64,000 nt of DNA from Dyella acidisoli (GTDB taxonomy: Bacteria > Pseudomonadota > Gammaproteobacteria > Xanthomonadales > Rhodanobacteraceae): NCBI RefSeq assembly GCF_030160295.1, contig NZ_BSOB01000053.1:1-64000 (forward strand), given 5' to 3'. The position numbers and the translations under genes were made by a program. The notes beneath the pieces were generated by a model, which saw nothing but the letters and a program-made list of their open reading frames with translations, had not been told where the DNA came from and did not search any database. Each line of letters starts with the position of its first letter. Positions within the stretch are counted from its first letter, which is position 1. Below, piece after piece: positions 16,015 through 26,400 of this stretch.

Positions 16015-16617
16015 ATGACCATCGCAAGAAAGCCAAAGAAACCCCGCACACTCCCACGTTCGTTCTACAACCGCGACCCACTCATCGTCGCGCCCGAGTT
16101 GTTGAACAAGGTATTGCTCTGCCACGACGGCCGCGCTGGCCGCATCGTGGAAGTGGAGGCGTATCGCGGCGCAGACGATCCGGCGGCACATTCGTTTCGC
16201 GGCCCGACACCGCGCACTGAAGTGATGTTTGGCACACCTGGGCATATGTATGTGTATTTCACCTACGGCATGCACTGGTGTGCCAATACCGTGTGTGGAC
16301 CGAAGGGAGCGGGCAATGCGGTGTTGATCCGCGCATTGCAGCCGATTGCCGGGCTGGACCTTATGTATGCAGCGCGTCCGCTGGCGAAGAACGACCGTCA
16401 GTTGTGCAATGGGCCGGCGTGTCTTACGCAGGCGATGAGCATTACCAAGCTGCAGAACGGTATCGACCTGGTGGGTGGCGATACGTATGCGATGGTCGAT
16501 GATGGGATGTTGCCGCCGGAGCAGCTGGTGCAAACCACGCGCATCGGACTAACCAAGGCCGTGGATTATCCGTGGCGGTGGTATGTGGGTGACAGCGCGT
16601 ATGTGTCGAAGAAATGA
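16015..16617 (+). CDS. DNA-3-methyladenine glycosylase (AAG/MPG family)
   Basis: About 200 residues matching the AAG/Mpg family of alkylbase DNA glycosylases, which excise 3-methyladenine, hypoxanthine and related bases. Motifs are [23 protein letters not shown] (13-35), the catalytic [19 protein letters not shown] with its glutamates at 46-48, [29 protein letters not shown] (65-93) and [10 protein letters not shown]. The start at 16015 was chosen by family length; the frame is open further upstream, and the ribosome-binding site is weak. It is a single gene. Confidence 0.92.
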   Translation: MTIARKPKKPRTLPRSFYNRDPLIVAPELLNKVLLCHDGRAGRIVEVEAYRGADDPAAHSFRGPTPRTEVMFGTPGHMYVYFTYGMHWCANTVCGPKGAGNAVLIRALQPIAGLDLMYAARPLAKNDRQLCNGPACLTQAMSITKLQNGIDLVGGDTYAMVDDGMLPPEQLVQTTRIGLTKAVDYPWRWYVGDSAYVSKK

Positions 16618-16658
16618 AGTGTTGTTTTGTCGACCCGCAGCACGCAGAAGTGACCGAA

Positions 16659-16730
16659 GGTTGGGTTGGCGCAGCGTAACCCAACAGCCGTCGGCCGGAA
16701 TCGTTGGGTTACGCTGCGCTAACCCAACCT
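16659..16730. repeat. Palindromic repeat, family B (GGTTGGGTTRGCGCAGCG type)
   Basis: GGTTGGGTTGGCGCAGCGTA is followed after a centre of about 20 bases by the complement TACGCTGCGCTAACCCAACC. A second copy is at 53015-53090. Its ends resemble those of family A. Confidence 0.85.
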
Positions 16731-16949
16731 GCGGACCGCATGGTGGCATGCCGGACATGATTCGAGTTGGCCTGAAAAGACAGTCATCGACGCGAACCCT
16801 CACGAGCACCCCATGCAAAGGTGCACATGGACTTTACTGACAAGCACGGCGTAACCTCCCGCAAGTGAGTTTTGTCGGTCTAATGGATCGCGGCGGCTGA
16901 AGCCGCTGCGAAAGCCGGCGCCAGCAGACGCCGGAAGCAGGGGAAAGGC

Positions 16950-19900
16950 ATGGCAGTAAGTGCACAGGGCAACGTGCTCGTCTTGGACGACGACACGCAG
17001 TTGCGGGACGACATGCTGGTGTCTAGGGATGCTCTGATCTATTCCATATCCTCAGCGCTTGATAACAGGCGGGCACGCTGGTGGCGTCTCCCGCTCATGG
17101 GATGGCTATTGCTGATTGGGCTGATGTCGCCCATGAAGCTATTGGCAGCGCAGCTTCCGCTCACCATCTATGACCAGAGCAGCGGCCTGACTAGTCTTTC
17201 GGTGATTCGCATCTACCAGGACCGCGAAGGTTTTGTCTGGGTAGGTACGGAGAAGGGGCTGTATCGCTTTGACGGCGTGGCCTTCAACCAGATCGGCGCC
17301 GAACAGGGGTTTCAGGTTTCCGAGGTAATCAGTTTCGCTGAAGACGCGAAGGGGCGTCTGTGGGCGGGATCGCGGGCAGGCCTGCAACTGCGTGAGAACG
17401 AACGCTTCGGCTGGGTGCGTCCAGAAGACAAACCTTTGGTGACCGACCGAGGGCAAACGCTGGCCGCCGACGAAGACGGTGGCATGTGGCTGGTAAGCGG
17501 CAATCATCTGCTACGACTTACGTCGGATGCTCAGGGGCATTGGCAGGTCAGCTCACCTTTCAGCAGCGAGCAACTGCGTGACCTTCCCGGACTCAGCAAG
17601 GTCAGCGCGGTGTTTCATCGCCACGGCACCACCTGGTTCGGTTGCGGCACTGAGCTATGCAGCCTGCGCGACGGACAACTGCGCCGCTATGGTCCGGGCG
17701 CCAATGTTCCGGCGGATAAGTGGCTGGGTTTCCTCAGTGCTAGCGACGGTAGCCTATGGGTGCGTGGCATACATGCCATACGGGTATTGCCGGAAGGTAG
17801 CGATGCATTTATCGCGCGCGACATGCCGGCGAACAGCGCGGACGTGGCCGCCTCCAGCATCGATATCGTGCAGGATCGTGAAGGTCGCGTGTTGACGCGC
17901 AGTTCGCTTGGCTTGGCGCGCTGGACTGGGCAGCGATGGGAGTTGTTTGGTCCCGACGACGGTTTGCCCGGGGTGGGCGTGTCATCGTTGATCGTGGATC
18001 AGGACGACACGGTATGGATCGGTACCTATGGTCGTGGCCTTCTGCATTGGAACAGTCGTGACGCCGTGGAAAATTGGACGGTGGCACAGGGGCTGAGCGG
18101 TTCATTGATCTGGTCGGTCACGCGTGCGAGCTCAGGTGCGGTGTGGGTAGCCGACGATTTAGGCGGAAGCGTGATTGCGCCATGGCAGGATCGCGCCCAA
18201 GCGTGGCCATTGACGATCGCTCCGCCGCGCCAGACGCGCACCGTGCTGGCCGCAGCGGATGGCTCGCTCTGGTACTTCCTGTTCGATGGACGCGTGTTGC
18301 GTTACGAACCCTCCAATGGCGATACCCGTGTGGTGGCAACGTTGCCCTTCCTGGTGCGTGGTGCTTTCCAGGATAGCCATGGGCGACTTTGGGCTTACAC
18401 CCTTGGAGGACTCTACGAAGTCGATGCACAAAGTGGCCAGATCGAGCGGGCAGCGCCCGGCTTGATTCCCACCTCGATGTGTTCGGATCTGGCAGAGGAC
18501 GGCGCTGGCCGGTTGTGGCTGGCGTGCAGTTCTGGGGTCTATCGCTATACCGCTGGGCACTGGAGCCATGTGCGCGTCTTGCCGCAGGAAACGCTGGGAG
18601 GATTCGAGAGCGTCCAGGTCACACCCGATGGACGGCTCTGGCTGAGTGCGCTGCAACCGGGGTTGCTGGTTGGCAAGGTAAGCGATGCAGAGAGCATCGA
18701 TCTGACTTCCGTTCCCGATTCGCTGCTCGCGGATTCTCGCGTTTACTTTTTACGCACCGATCATCGCGGGCGCCTCTGGGTGGGCGGCAACAGCGGTGTG
18801 GACGTGCTGGACGGAGATCATTGGACGCGCCTGGACGTGCGTGACGGCTTGCTCTGGGACGAAACCAACCACGGCGCGTTCTACGCGGACAAGGATGGAT
18901 CGGTATGGATAGGCACACCGATAGGTCTTTCTCATTTGCTCAAGCCGGAAGAGTTGCTGACGCCGCGCCAGATTCATCCCAGGCTGGTATCGGCCCAATA
19001 CGGCAAGCGCGAACTTGATGGGCAGGGACAGCAGGTGGATTTCGACGTGGGCGGCGCACTGGTGCTTCGCTTCGCCGTGCTCGGAAACAGCTCAGGTAGC
19101 CCGGTGCGCTTCCGCTACCGTCTATCGAACATCGATCGCGACTGGGTGGAAGCGTCGACGCGGGAGTTGCGTTACGCCTCGCTGCCTCCAGGAAGTTATC
19201 GTTTTGAGTTGCAGACCATCGATGAAAACCAGCGCCGACTGTCGGCGCCAATCAGCCTGACATTCACATTGAGCCCACCATGGTGGCGCAGCAGTCCCGC
19301 TTACGTGGCTACCGTCTTATTGATCCTGGTTGCCATCGCGCTGGCGTGGCGCTGGCGCGTCCGGCTTCTGGTGAAGCATGCCCAGCGGCTGGAACAAGCC
19401 GTGGCGGTACGCACGGGGCAACTGCAGAACGCCATGCGTGCGCGCAGCATGTTGCTGGCACGCATCAGCCATGATCTACGTTCGCCGCTCTCCGGGATCG
19501 TTGACTCCGTGCGGCGATGGCGCGAAGGTGATGCGCAGCGAGACTATCCAGGTCTTATCGAAAGCAGCGTTCGCCAACAGCTGGAGCTGATCGACGAGCT
19601 GCTGGAATTTTCCAGGGACGAGCTCGCAGATTTGGAGTTGGTGGCGTCACCTGGCTATCTGCATGCGTTTCTGCAAGGTCTGGTCGAACATGCCGCATTG
19701 CTCGCCGAGAAGCATCGCAATCGCTTTGAATACCGCCACGCCGAGAATCTGCCCGCACTGATAAAGCTGGATTTCCGGCGACTGCGCCAGGTGTTGATGA
19801 ATTTGATCGGCAATGCCGCCAAGTTCACGAACGATGGCTACATTCTGTTTACGGTGTCGGCAACATCGCTACAAGAAGGAAGCGTGCAGCTTCATTTCAT

Positions 19901-20555
19901 GATCGAGGACAGTGGGATCGGCATTGAACCCTCCGATCGCGAACATCTGTCGCTGCCGTTTGCGCGAGGTAGTAATGCCGAGCCATACAAGGGCTATGGT
20001 CTGGGGTTAGCGATCGTCACGCAGATCCTGGAGCGCATGGACAGCCGCCTGAATATCAGCGCCGCATCCGGCGGCGGGAGCTGTTTCGGTTTTGTGCTGG
20101 ATGTGCCGTTGGCCGACGAGAGCGAACTGGAACCTGACCTGTTCGAAGACGATGGCATTGCGGGCGAGGTCAACGGTGCGGGTCACACGATCCTGGTGGT
20201 CGACGATCATGCGCAGAGTCGAGAAATGCTCTGCGATCTGCTCGATGGTTTTGGTTTCGAGAGCCTTCCCGCTGCCGATGGCGACCAAGCGCTCGCGTTG
20301 CTGCAGCAGCAGTCAGTCAGTTTGATCATCACCGACCAAGCCATGCCAGGCATGGATGGCTGGGAGCTACTGCAGAAGGTGCGCCACGATTATCCCGAAC
20401 TGCCTGTGCTGCTTTATTCGTCGCTGCCACCGCGCCGCGCGGAAGGCTTCGAGGAGTTGAAGTTCAACGATGCGTTGCTTAAGCCGGCTAGTGGGAAGCA
20501 GTTGCTGGTTCGCATCAGTCGGTTGCTTGAGCAGCGGTCGGAGCTGAGTGCTTAG
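16950..20555 (+). CDS. Hybrid sensor histidine kinase with periplasmic beta-propeller
   Basis: The 1201-residue reading frame encodes a one-piece hybrid two-component sensor. A hydrophobic signal or anchor at about 49-68 (LMGWLLLIGLMSPMKLLAAQL) is followed by a long propeller of Reg_prop repeats (IYQDREGFVWVGTEKGLYRFDG, DQDDTVWIGTYGRGLLHW and similar). Next come a Y_Y_Y-type domain (RYRLSNIDRDWVEASTRELRYASLPPGSYRFELQ), a second membrane segment, HisKA with H841 (SHDLRSPLSG), an ATPase domain, and a receiver with D1129 (TDQAMPGMDGW). The first 25 residues (VLVLDDDTQLRDDM) look like the beginning of a separate receiver domain, and a dispersed repeat lies between them and the signal sequence. 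The true start may therefore be further downstream. The REC-AraC gene at 22037 is a possible partner. Confidence 0.88.
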   Translation: MAVSAQGNVLVLDDDTQLRDDMLVSRDALIYSISSALDNRRARWWRLPLMGWLLLIGLMSPMKLLAAQLPLTIYDQSSGLTSLSVIRIYQDREGFVWVGTEKGLYRFDGVAFNQIGAEQGFQVSEVISFAEDAKGRLWAGSRAGLQLRENERFGWVRPEDKPLVTDRGQTLAADEDGGMWLVSGNHLLRLTSDAQGHWQVSSPFSSEQLRDLPGLSKVSAVFHRHGTTWFGCGTELCSLRDGQLRRYGPGANVPADKWLGFLSASDGSLWVRGIHAIRVLPEGSDAFIARDMPANSADVAASSIDIVQDREGRVLTRSSLGLARWTGQRWELFGPDDGLPGVGVSSLIVDQDDTVWIGTYGRGLLHWNSRDAVENWTVAQGLSGSLIWSVTRASSGAVWVADDLGGSVIAPWQDRAQAWPLTIAPPRQTRTVLAAADGSLWYFLFDGRVLRYEPSNGDTRVVATLPFLVRGAFQDSHGRLWAYTLGGLYEVDAQSGQIERAAPGLIPTSMCSDLAEDGAGRLWLACSSGVYRYTAGHWSHVRVLPQETLGGFESVQVTPDGRLWLSALQPGLLVGKVSDAESIDLTSVPDSLLADSRVYFLRTDHRGRLWVGGNSGVDVLDGDHWTRLDVRDGLLWDETNHGAFYADKDGSVWIGTPIGLSHLLKPEELLTPRQIHPRLVSAQYGKRELDGQGQQVDFDVGGALVLRFAVLGNSSGSPVRFRYRLSNIDRDWVEASTRELRYASLPPGSYRFELQTIDENQRRLSAPISLTFTLSPPWWRSSPAYVATVLLILVAIALAWRWRVRLLVKHAQRLEQAVAVRTGQLQNAMRARSMLLARISHDLRSPLSGIVDSVRRWREGDAQRDYPGLIESSVRQQLELIDELLEFSRDELADLELVASPGYLHAFLQGLVEHAALLAEKHRNRFEYRHAENLPALIKLDFRRLRQVLMNLIGNAAKFTNDGYILFTVSATSLQEGSVQLHFMIEDSGIGIEPSDREHLSLPFARGSNAEPYKGYGLGLAIVTQILERMDSRLNISAASGGGSCFGFVLDVPLADESELEPDLFEDDGIAGEVNGAGHTILVVDDHAQSREMLCDLLDGFGFESLPAADGDQALALLQQQSVSLIITDQAMPGMDGWELLQKVRHDYPELPVLLYSSLPPRRAEGFEELKFNDALLKPASGKQLLVRISRLLEQRSELSA
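17026..17046. repeat. Transposon-end-like motif inside the kinase 5' end
   Basis: GGGATGCTCTGATCTATTCC matches the terminal repeats of the element at 11167-11340 and is preceded by CTAG. It is translated as RDALIYSI between the receiver-like N-terminus and the membrane segment of the kinase. Confidence 0.6.
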
Positions 20556-20576
20556 GGACACTCTGATTTATTCAAC
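20555..20576. repeat. Diverged copy of the transposon-end-like motif
   Basis: GGGACACTCTGATTTATTCA begins at the last base of the kinase stop codon and is preceded by TTAG. It has the same orientation as the copy at 17026-17046, so the kinase coding region lies between two direct copies. Confidence 0.5.
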
Positions 20577-20592
20577 ACCGCTGATGAAGCGA

Positions 20593-20656
20593 GTAGGCTG
20601 GGATGAAATCCCAGCATCGGACAAGCAATGAATGCTGGGATTTCATCCAAGCCTAC
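20593..20656. repeat. Palindromic repeat, family C (GTAGGCTGGGATGAAATCC type)
   Basis: GTAGGCTGGGATGAAATCCC is followed by GGGATTTCATCCAAGCCTAC. The arrangement and the GTAGG...CCTAC ends resemble families A and B, but the core is different. Confidence 0.8.
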
Positions 20657-20665
20657 GATACTTAC

Positions 20666-20751
20666 GGCCGTCATTCCCGCGAAAGCGGGAATCCATCTTT
20701 GCTTTTTTGCATCAGAGCAAATGGATTCCCGCTTTCGCGGGAATGACGGCC
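20666..20751. repeat. Palindromic repeat, family D (CGTCATTCCCGCGAAAGCGG type)
   Basis: CGTCATTCCCGCGAAAGCGG forms a small hairpin and is matched 40 bases later by the inverse copy CCGCTTTCGCGGGAATGACG. Other copies lie at 58333-58415 (full), 39137-39166 (half) and, in a GGCGAAGGCC variant, 50557-50675. This type of repeat is widespread in proteobacterial genomes. Confidence 0.85.
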
Positions 20752-20805
20752 ATGAGGAAATACAGATTTTCATGCAACCATACATTGATAGTGAAGCCGC
20801 AGCCT

Positions 20806-21729
20806 TCAATCAAACTTATCGACCGGAGTAATGCCCGGCGGCTGTGCAAGCGCAAGATGCCGTCGCGCGAACTGCACGAAGCTCACGGCGGCTTGGCTCA
20901 TCGCTCGTTCCTGCAAAGTGAGCGCATGCAGTGGCAGCGGCGGCGGATTGTGCGATTCAAATACCGTGCGCAAGCCGCCTTCCTGCAGATCGGCGTGGCA
21001 GAGATAGAGCGGCAGCCGCGCATAACCCATGCCTGCCTTGGCTGCGGCCAGCAAGGTTGACACATTGTTGCTGGTGAAACGCGGAGACGCCCGTCGGCGC
21101 GATGCAGACGTTTGTTGCCGTGATGGTGTTGCGACGGCATGGCTGAGATAGTGCTGATCAGGTATCAAATCCGGATGTTCCGGCCGATCTGTTTGCGCTA
21201 GCAGTCGTGGGCTGGCGACCAGCACATGGTGCACGCTGCCCAGTGCACGCGCCACGATATCGGCACTGTCAGGCAGTGCATTACCCATGCTGAGCACGAC
21301 GTCCGCTTGCTGTTCCAGCAAAGCATCGATACCGCTATCGCTCTGCGTGGCGCTGATCCTGGTATTTGGGCGCTGGCGCGAAAATCCTTCCAGCATGCCT
21401 TCCAATAAAGGCAGCAAGCGGCTGTCTGCCTGCACGCGTACATGGCCGCCGGGAGAACCTTTCGCCTCGCGGGCGGCGGCCTCCGCGGCCGCTGCGGCCT
21501 CACGGATCAAGAGTGCCTGCCGATACACCTGCTCACCGACTGCCGTGACGGAGAAGCGGCGCGCGTTTCTATGCAGGAGCTGAGCGCCCAGCCGTTCCTC
21601 CAGCTCGATGATCCGGCGGCTGAGTCGTGACTTGGTGGTACCCGCGCGTTGTGCCGCTGCAGAGAAGCCGCCGGCTTCCACCACCAAAGTCAGCAGATAT
21701 AAGTCCATCAAATTATCTGGATTGTCCAC
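20806..21729 (-). CDS. LysR-family transcriptional regulator
   Basis: The 307-residue protein has a winged helix-turn-helix at 8-67 (MDLYLLTLVVEAGGFSAAAQ, TTKSRLSRRIIELEERLGAQLLHR) and an effector domain from about 95 (GHVRVQADSRLLPLLEGMLEGF). The TKSRLSRRI helix and the later Asn-Asn-Val-Ser stretch place it in the large CrgA/DsdC-like LysR group, which commonly regulates nearby oxidoreductases. No divergent target is visible: the neighbour is a palindromic repeat and then the REC-AraC gene. Target unknown. The last codons adjoin family D repeat sequence. Confidence 0.92.
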   Translation of the reverse strand: MDNPDNLMDLYLLTLVVEAGGFSAAAQRAGTTKSRLSRRIIELEERLGAQLLHRNARRFSVTAVGEQVYRQALLIREAAAAAEAAAREAKGSPGGHVRVQADSRLLPLLEGMLEGFSRQRPNTRISATQSDSGIDALLEQQADVVLSMGNALPDSADIVARALGSVHHVLVASPRLLAQTDRPEHPDLIPDQHYLSHAVATPSRQQTSASRRRASPRFTSNNVSTLLAAAKAGMGYARLPLYLCHADLQEGGLRTVFESHNPPPLPLHALTLQERAMSQAAVSFVQFARRHLALAQPPGITPVDKFD

Positions 21730-21755
21730 GTTGCGACATCCCCTTGTAGTCGCCT

Positions 21756-21824
21756 AGGAGCCTGTCGGGCTTGAGTGGTCGAGGCCGATTTGCAGCCCGG
21801 CCAACTCAAGTACGACAGGCTCCT
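21756..21824. repeat. Long imperfect hairpin between LysR and REC-AraC genes
   Basis: AGGAGCCTGTCGGGCTTGAG pairs with CTCAAGTACGACAGGCTCCT around about 29 bases. This is another intergenic palindrome, the only copy seen here. It lies in the space that should contain both promoters. Confidence 0.7.
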
Positions 21825-22036
21825 TGTCATGCCATCCACGCCGATAAAGGACGATGGTGGGAAGCGGCGAAAGATTAGTCGCGCTCCGTAGGACGATGTT
21901 TTGGAGGAGCTGACATGACCTTTGGGCGACGGGAGTGCCGGGCAGGCTGCTTTATAATGTCGGACAATACGGCTGGCGCCCGCCGCAACAGCCTTGCGAT
22001 GTCAGGATGTCGGTGAGGGACGAACAGGGCGGTACG

Positions 22037-22813
22037 ATGCTGATGCAGAATTCACCACTTATTTTGGTCATTGACGACCAGCCCGAGGAAATACGCGCGG
22101 TCACTGAGTTGTTTCGCAACGAACAACTACGCGTAAGCTTGGCGACGGATATGCGGCAAGGTTACGAGCGCGCGGTGGCGCTGATGCCTGACCTGATTCT
22201 GCTGGACGTGCGCATGCCAAATATTGATGGCCTCGCCGGCTGTCGTCTGCTGAAGGAATCGCCGCGGACACGCGACATCCCGATCATCTTTCTTAGCTCT
22301 GCAGGTGCGCAGGATGAGCGTCTGGAGGGGTTGCTGCACGGCGCGGTCGATTACGTACTCAAACCATGCCTGCCTGCCGAGGTATTGGCACGCGTACGCA
22401 TTCACCTTCGATTGGCGCCGCGCAGCGCAGTGCCCGAACCGTCCACGCCGCAGGCATTGCTATCACCAGATGAGGTGATCCTGCGCGCGGCGATGCGCTT
22501 TATCGGTGCCAACCTCGCGAAGCTGCCCTCACTGGCTGACATCGCCCACAAAGTAGGGACGCACGACAAGAAGCTCTCAGCCATCTTCCGCGAACACTTG
22601 GGTACGACGGTGTTCGCCTGGATCAGGGACGAGCGGCTGCGCCGCGGACGCGAGCTATTGGCTGATTCGCGCATGAGCATGCAGGACATCGCCGAGCAGA
22701 TCGGCTTCCGCGCCGCCTGCAATTTCACCACGGCTTTCCGCGAGCGCATGGGCGTTACGCCAAGTACCTTCCGACGCGGCCTGCAACAGCGCGCGGAAGA
22801 GGCCGCCGATTGA
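22037..22813 (+). CDS. Response regulator with AraC-type DNA-binding domain
   Basis: About 258 residues. The receiver domain (6-125) has the acidic pair in VIDDQ, phosphoacceptor D57 (LILLDVRMPNIDG) and K109 (YVLKPC). The C-terminal part (about 165-250) is an AraC helix-turn-helix pair: SLADIAHKVGTHDKKLSAIF and SMQDIAEQIGFRAACNFTTAF followed by GVTPSTFRR. It is a phosphorylation-controlled transcription factor. The upstream hybrid kinase with the Reg_prop sensor (16950-20555) is the nearest kinase and this regulator class often serves such kinases, so a link is plausible. The start is uncertain between 22007, 22037 and 22043. Confidence 0.88.
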   Translation: MLMQNSPLILVIDDQPEEIRAVTELFRNEQLRVSLATDMRQGYERAVALMPDLILLDVRMPNIDGLAGCRLLKESPRTRDIPIIFLSSAGAQDERLEGLLHGAVDYVLKPCLPAEVLARVRIHLRLAPRSAVPEPSTPQALLSPDEVILRAAMRFIGANLAKLPSLADIAHKVGTHDKKLSAIFREHLGTTVFAWIRDERLRRGRELLADSRMSMQDIAEQIGFRAACNFTTAFRERMGVTPSTFRRGLQQRAEEAAD

Positions 22814-23497
22814 AGGCTCCCTGCTCGAAGCGTGACTCGGACAACAAAAAACTTCCCGCTAAGCCGTCTTGGGACATCCGCTACAGCAAAGCTTTGGGTG
22901 TGAAGACACATCGCGCGCGCAAACCACTATTGGCGCAGAACGAAAGCTTTGCTGCGATAGAAACATCGGGTGCACAGTTTTGCCGGAATGACCTTTCGTC
23001 ACGCACGGCGTGACGCAATTTCCCGAGTTTGTGGCTTTGGTGTCGGCTTTTTCTCACCTAGCATACCGGCACGCGCTGGTAGTTCCCGAGAATGGATTGC
23101 GCGTCGTTTGTCGTAGAAGAAGTCACGCGGCTGCGCGGAGCTGCATCGCGCATACGAGCCAATACCGGATGCGTAATGTTCCGGCAGCAAGCACTCAATG
23201 AAAGTCCAAGGAGCAGGGGGGATTTCGTTAGCAATTTTCGATTCGCGGACGAATCGGGAAGCGCCAGACGGGATCAGGGCGAGTCAAGCAGGGGTCGCCC
23301 GTCGTTAAACCGCACGTCACTCAACTGGCTTTGAGTCCAGCACTTTTTCGCGGCCTTTTTTAGGCCGCGGCGAATGCCGGGCACAAGCCGGAACGGTGCG
23401 TTGCGCGTGTGAATTGGATGCGTGCGCGGGTAGGCAAGCAAGCCGCGCTGCGCGTGAAAGAGCTGCCATTCCCCACATTTCGATCAGGTGTAGTGCC
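22814..23497. other. Gene-free region upstream of tpsA
   Basis: About 680 bases. Short frames here have no start signals or family resemblance. A strong hairpin, CGCGGCC-TTTTTTA-GGCCGCG, lies at 23349-23369. The tpsA promoter should be in this region, but no -10/-35 pair could be assigned with confidence. Confidence 0.4.
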
Positions 23498-26400
23498 ATG
23501 AATCCTAAGTGCCGCCCGAGCCAGAATCGCCTTGGTTGGCGAGATGCCGCCGTGTCCACCTCCGCCATCACGCCCGAAACCGTTTTACGCAAGCATGTGC
23601 TGGGTCGACGTTTTGCCGTGCTATCGCTGTTGGCCACCGCGCTGGGCATGACCGGACTTGCGTATGCAAGCGGTGGTCCGATTGGTGGACAGATTGTCGG
23701 TGGCTCGGGGCAGATCCAGCAGATCGGCAACGTCACCACCATTCACCAGAACAGCTCCACGCTGTCGCTGAATTGGCAGAGCTTCAACATCGCGCCCGAT
23801 CAAACGGTGAACTTCGTGCAACCGGGCAGCGATGCGATTGCGATCAATCGCATCTTCAGCAGTACGCCGAGCGACATTTACGGCCATCTCAACGCCAACG
23901 GCCAGGTGTGGCTAATCAATCCGAACGGCGTGTTGTTCGGGCAAAGCGCGCAAGTGAATGTCGGCGGCCTCGTTGCATCCACGTTGGAGTTCGACGACAG
24001 TTCGCTCGATTCGAGCAGTCGTCGTTTCAGTGGTTCGGGCAAGGGCAGTGTCGTCAATCGCGGCAGCTTGCACGCAGCGAACGGCGGCTACGTGGCCTTG
24101 ATCGGCAACCAGGTTTCCAACCAAGGCGTGATCACCGCGCAGCTGGGTACGGTGGCACTCGCTGGCGGCAGCGCCGTCACGCTCACCTTCAGTGGCAATC
24201 AGTTGTTGCATCTGCAGGTGGATCAAAGCACGTTGAACAACCTGGCGGAAAACCGTCAGCTGATCGTGGCCGACGGTGGCCGCGTGATCATGACTGCGGG
24301 CGCCAAGGATGCCTTGCTCGCCAGCGCAGTGAACAACACCGGCCGCGTGCAGGCGCAGACCGTGCAGAACCATGACGGCACCATCACCCTGCTTGGCGGC
24401 ATGGAAGCCGGCACGGTGAACGTCGGCGGCACGCTGGATGCAAGCGCACCGAATGGCGGCAAAGGCGGTTCCATCGAAACGTCTGCGGCGAACTTCAATC
24501 TCGCCAGCGATGCACATATCACCGCGTCTTCGGCACACGGGCAGGCGGGTACCTGGCTGGTCGATCCTACCGATCTCACTATCGACAGCGCGGCGGCGAC
24601 GACGATTTCCAACACGCTCAACGGTGGCACCAGCGTCACCGAGCAAACGACAGCAACCGGCGCAAGCGGCGCGGGTGTGCAGTCAGCCGGCGCGGGTGAC
24701 ATCAACGTCAATGCTGCAGTGAGCTGGAGCAATGCGAATGCCACGCTGACCCTGCAGGCGTATCACGGCATCAACGTGAATGCCGCGGTGAACGGTTCCG
24801 GCAAGGTGGTGATGGATGCCAGCGGCGCGAATCTCACCATCGCATCGGGTGCATCGATCACCGGTGGTGCGGGCGTAACGCTTGCCACCGGCGCTAACTT
24901 CGTCAACAACGCCGGCAGTGCGGCAGTGAGTGCGGGTAGCGCGAACTGGTTGATCTATTCGACCAATCCCTCGCTCGATACCATGGGCGGCCTTACGCCG
25001 AATTTCATCCAGTACCACGCGCCGTATCAGACGGCTGCGGCAACGTCAGGCAATGGGTTCCTTTACAGCGTGGCGCCTACGCTGACAGTTTCGGGCCTCA
25101 CCGGCACCGTGACGAAGACGTATGACGGCACCACCGCCGCGACGCTGAGCGCTTCCAATCTCACCACGAGTGGATTGCTGACGGGCGACAAGATCGCTTC
25201 GGCGACCGGTACGTATGCATCGTCCGATGTCGGCAGCGGCATCGCAGTGACCACACCGTCGTCGATCTCCGGTTTCTCCATCACCAATTCGGCCGGCATT
25301 CCCATTTACGGTTACGGTTTGCTCGGTTCGGCCACGGCGGATATCGGCAGCATCAGCAAGGCGCTGTTGACGGCCAGCATCGTCGGCAATCCCACCAAGG
25401 TATACGACGGTACGACGACCGCCACGCTGAGTTCGTCGAACTATCAGATCAACGGTTTCGTCGCCGGGCAGGGTGCCACGGTGAACCAGCCGAGTTCCGT
25501 TGCCTACACGGGTGCGAGCGCCGGCCCGGATACGGTCAACGCGACGTTCACCATCACGAATTTCGTCGCCAACTCCGGCACCAAACTTTCCAACTACACC
25601 CTGCCGACGTCCGCGACCGGCGCAGGCACGATCACGCCGGCACCGTTGCTGCTCAGCGGTTTGTTGGCGAACAGCAAGGTGTACGACGGCAGCACTGCGG
25701 CCGCGTTGAACCTCGGCAACGTGAGCTTGTACGGGGTGATTTCCTCGGATACCGGCAACGTAACGTTGAACAGCGCCGGCGCCATAGGCCAATTCGCCAC
25801 GGCTAATGCAGGCAATGGCATTGCGGTGAGCGTCAGTGGTTTCACGCTTGGCGGCACCAAGGCCAGCGACTACCAGATCACTTTCCCGACCAATCTCACG
25901 GCCAACATCACGCCGAAAAACCTGACCGTCGGCGGCGTGACGGCTAGCAATAAGGTGTATGACGGCACCACCGCGGATACGCTCAATACCGGCAGTGCCA
26001 CGCTCAATGGCGTGGTGGGCAGCGATAGCGTTTCGCTCGCGGGTTCTGCTGCCGGTACTTTCAGTCAGTCGGACGTGGGCAACAATCTCGCCGTAAGCGT
26101 GAGCGGCCTGAGCCTTACCGGTGCGGCAGCAGGCAATTACACGTTAACGCAGCCGACAGGGCTTGCCGCCAATATCACGCCGCGGCTGCTGACGGTTTCG
26201 TTCAACGGTAGTCCTGCGAAAATCTACGACGGCACCGATGCTGCTACGTTGACCAGTTCTGATTTCACCATCAATGGTTTCGTGAGTGGACAGAGTGCGG
26301 TGGTTGCGCAGAGCCCGGCGATCTATGCGTCGTCCAATGCTGGTACGGGCATTGGCGTAACGGCCACGTTGCAGCCGTCGGATTTCACACCAGGCTCAGG

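Noticed and set aside
20666-20751. Rho-independent terminator for the hybrid kinase
   Set aside because: The hairpin is a family D repeat found in several intergenic places and has no T-run after it, so it was listed as a repeat.
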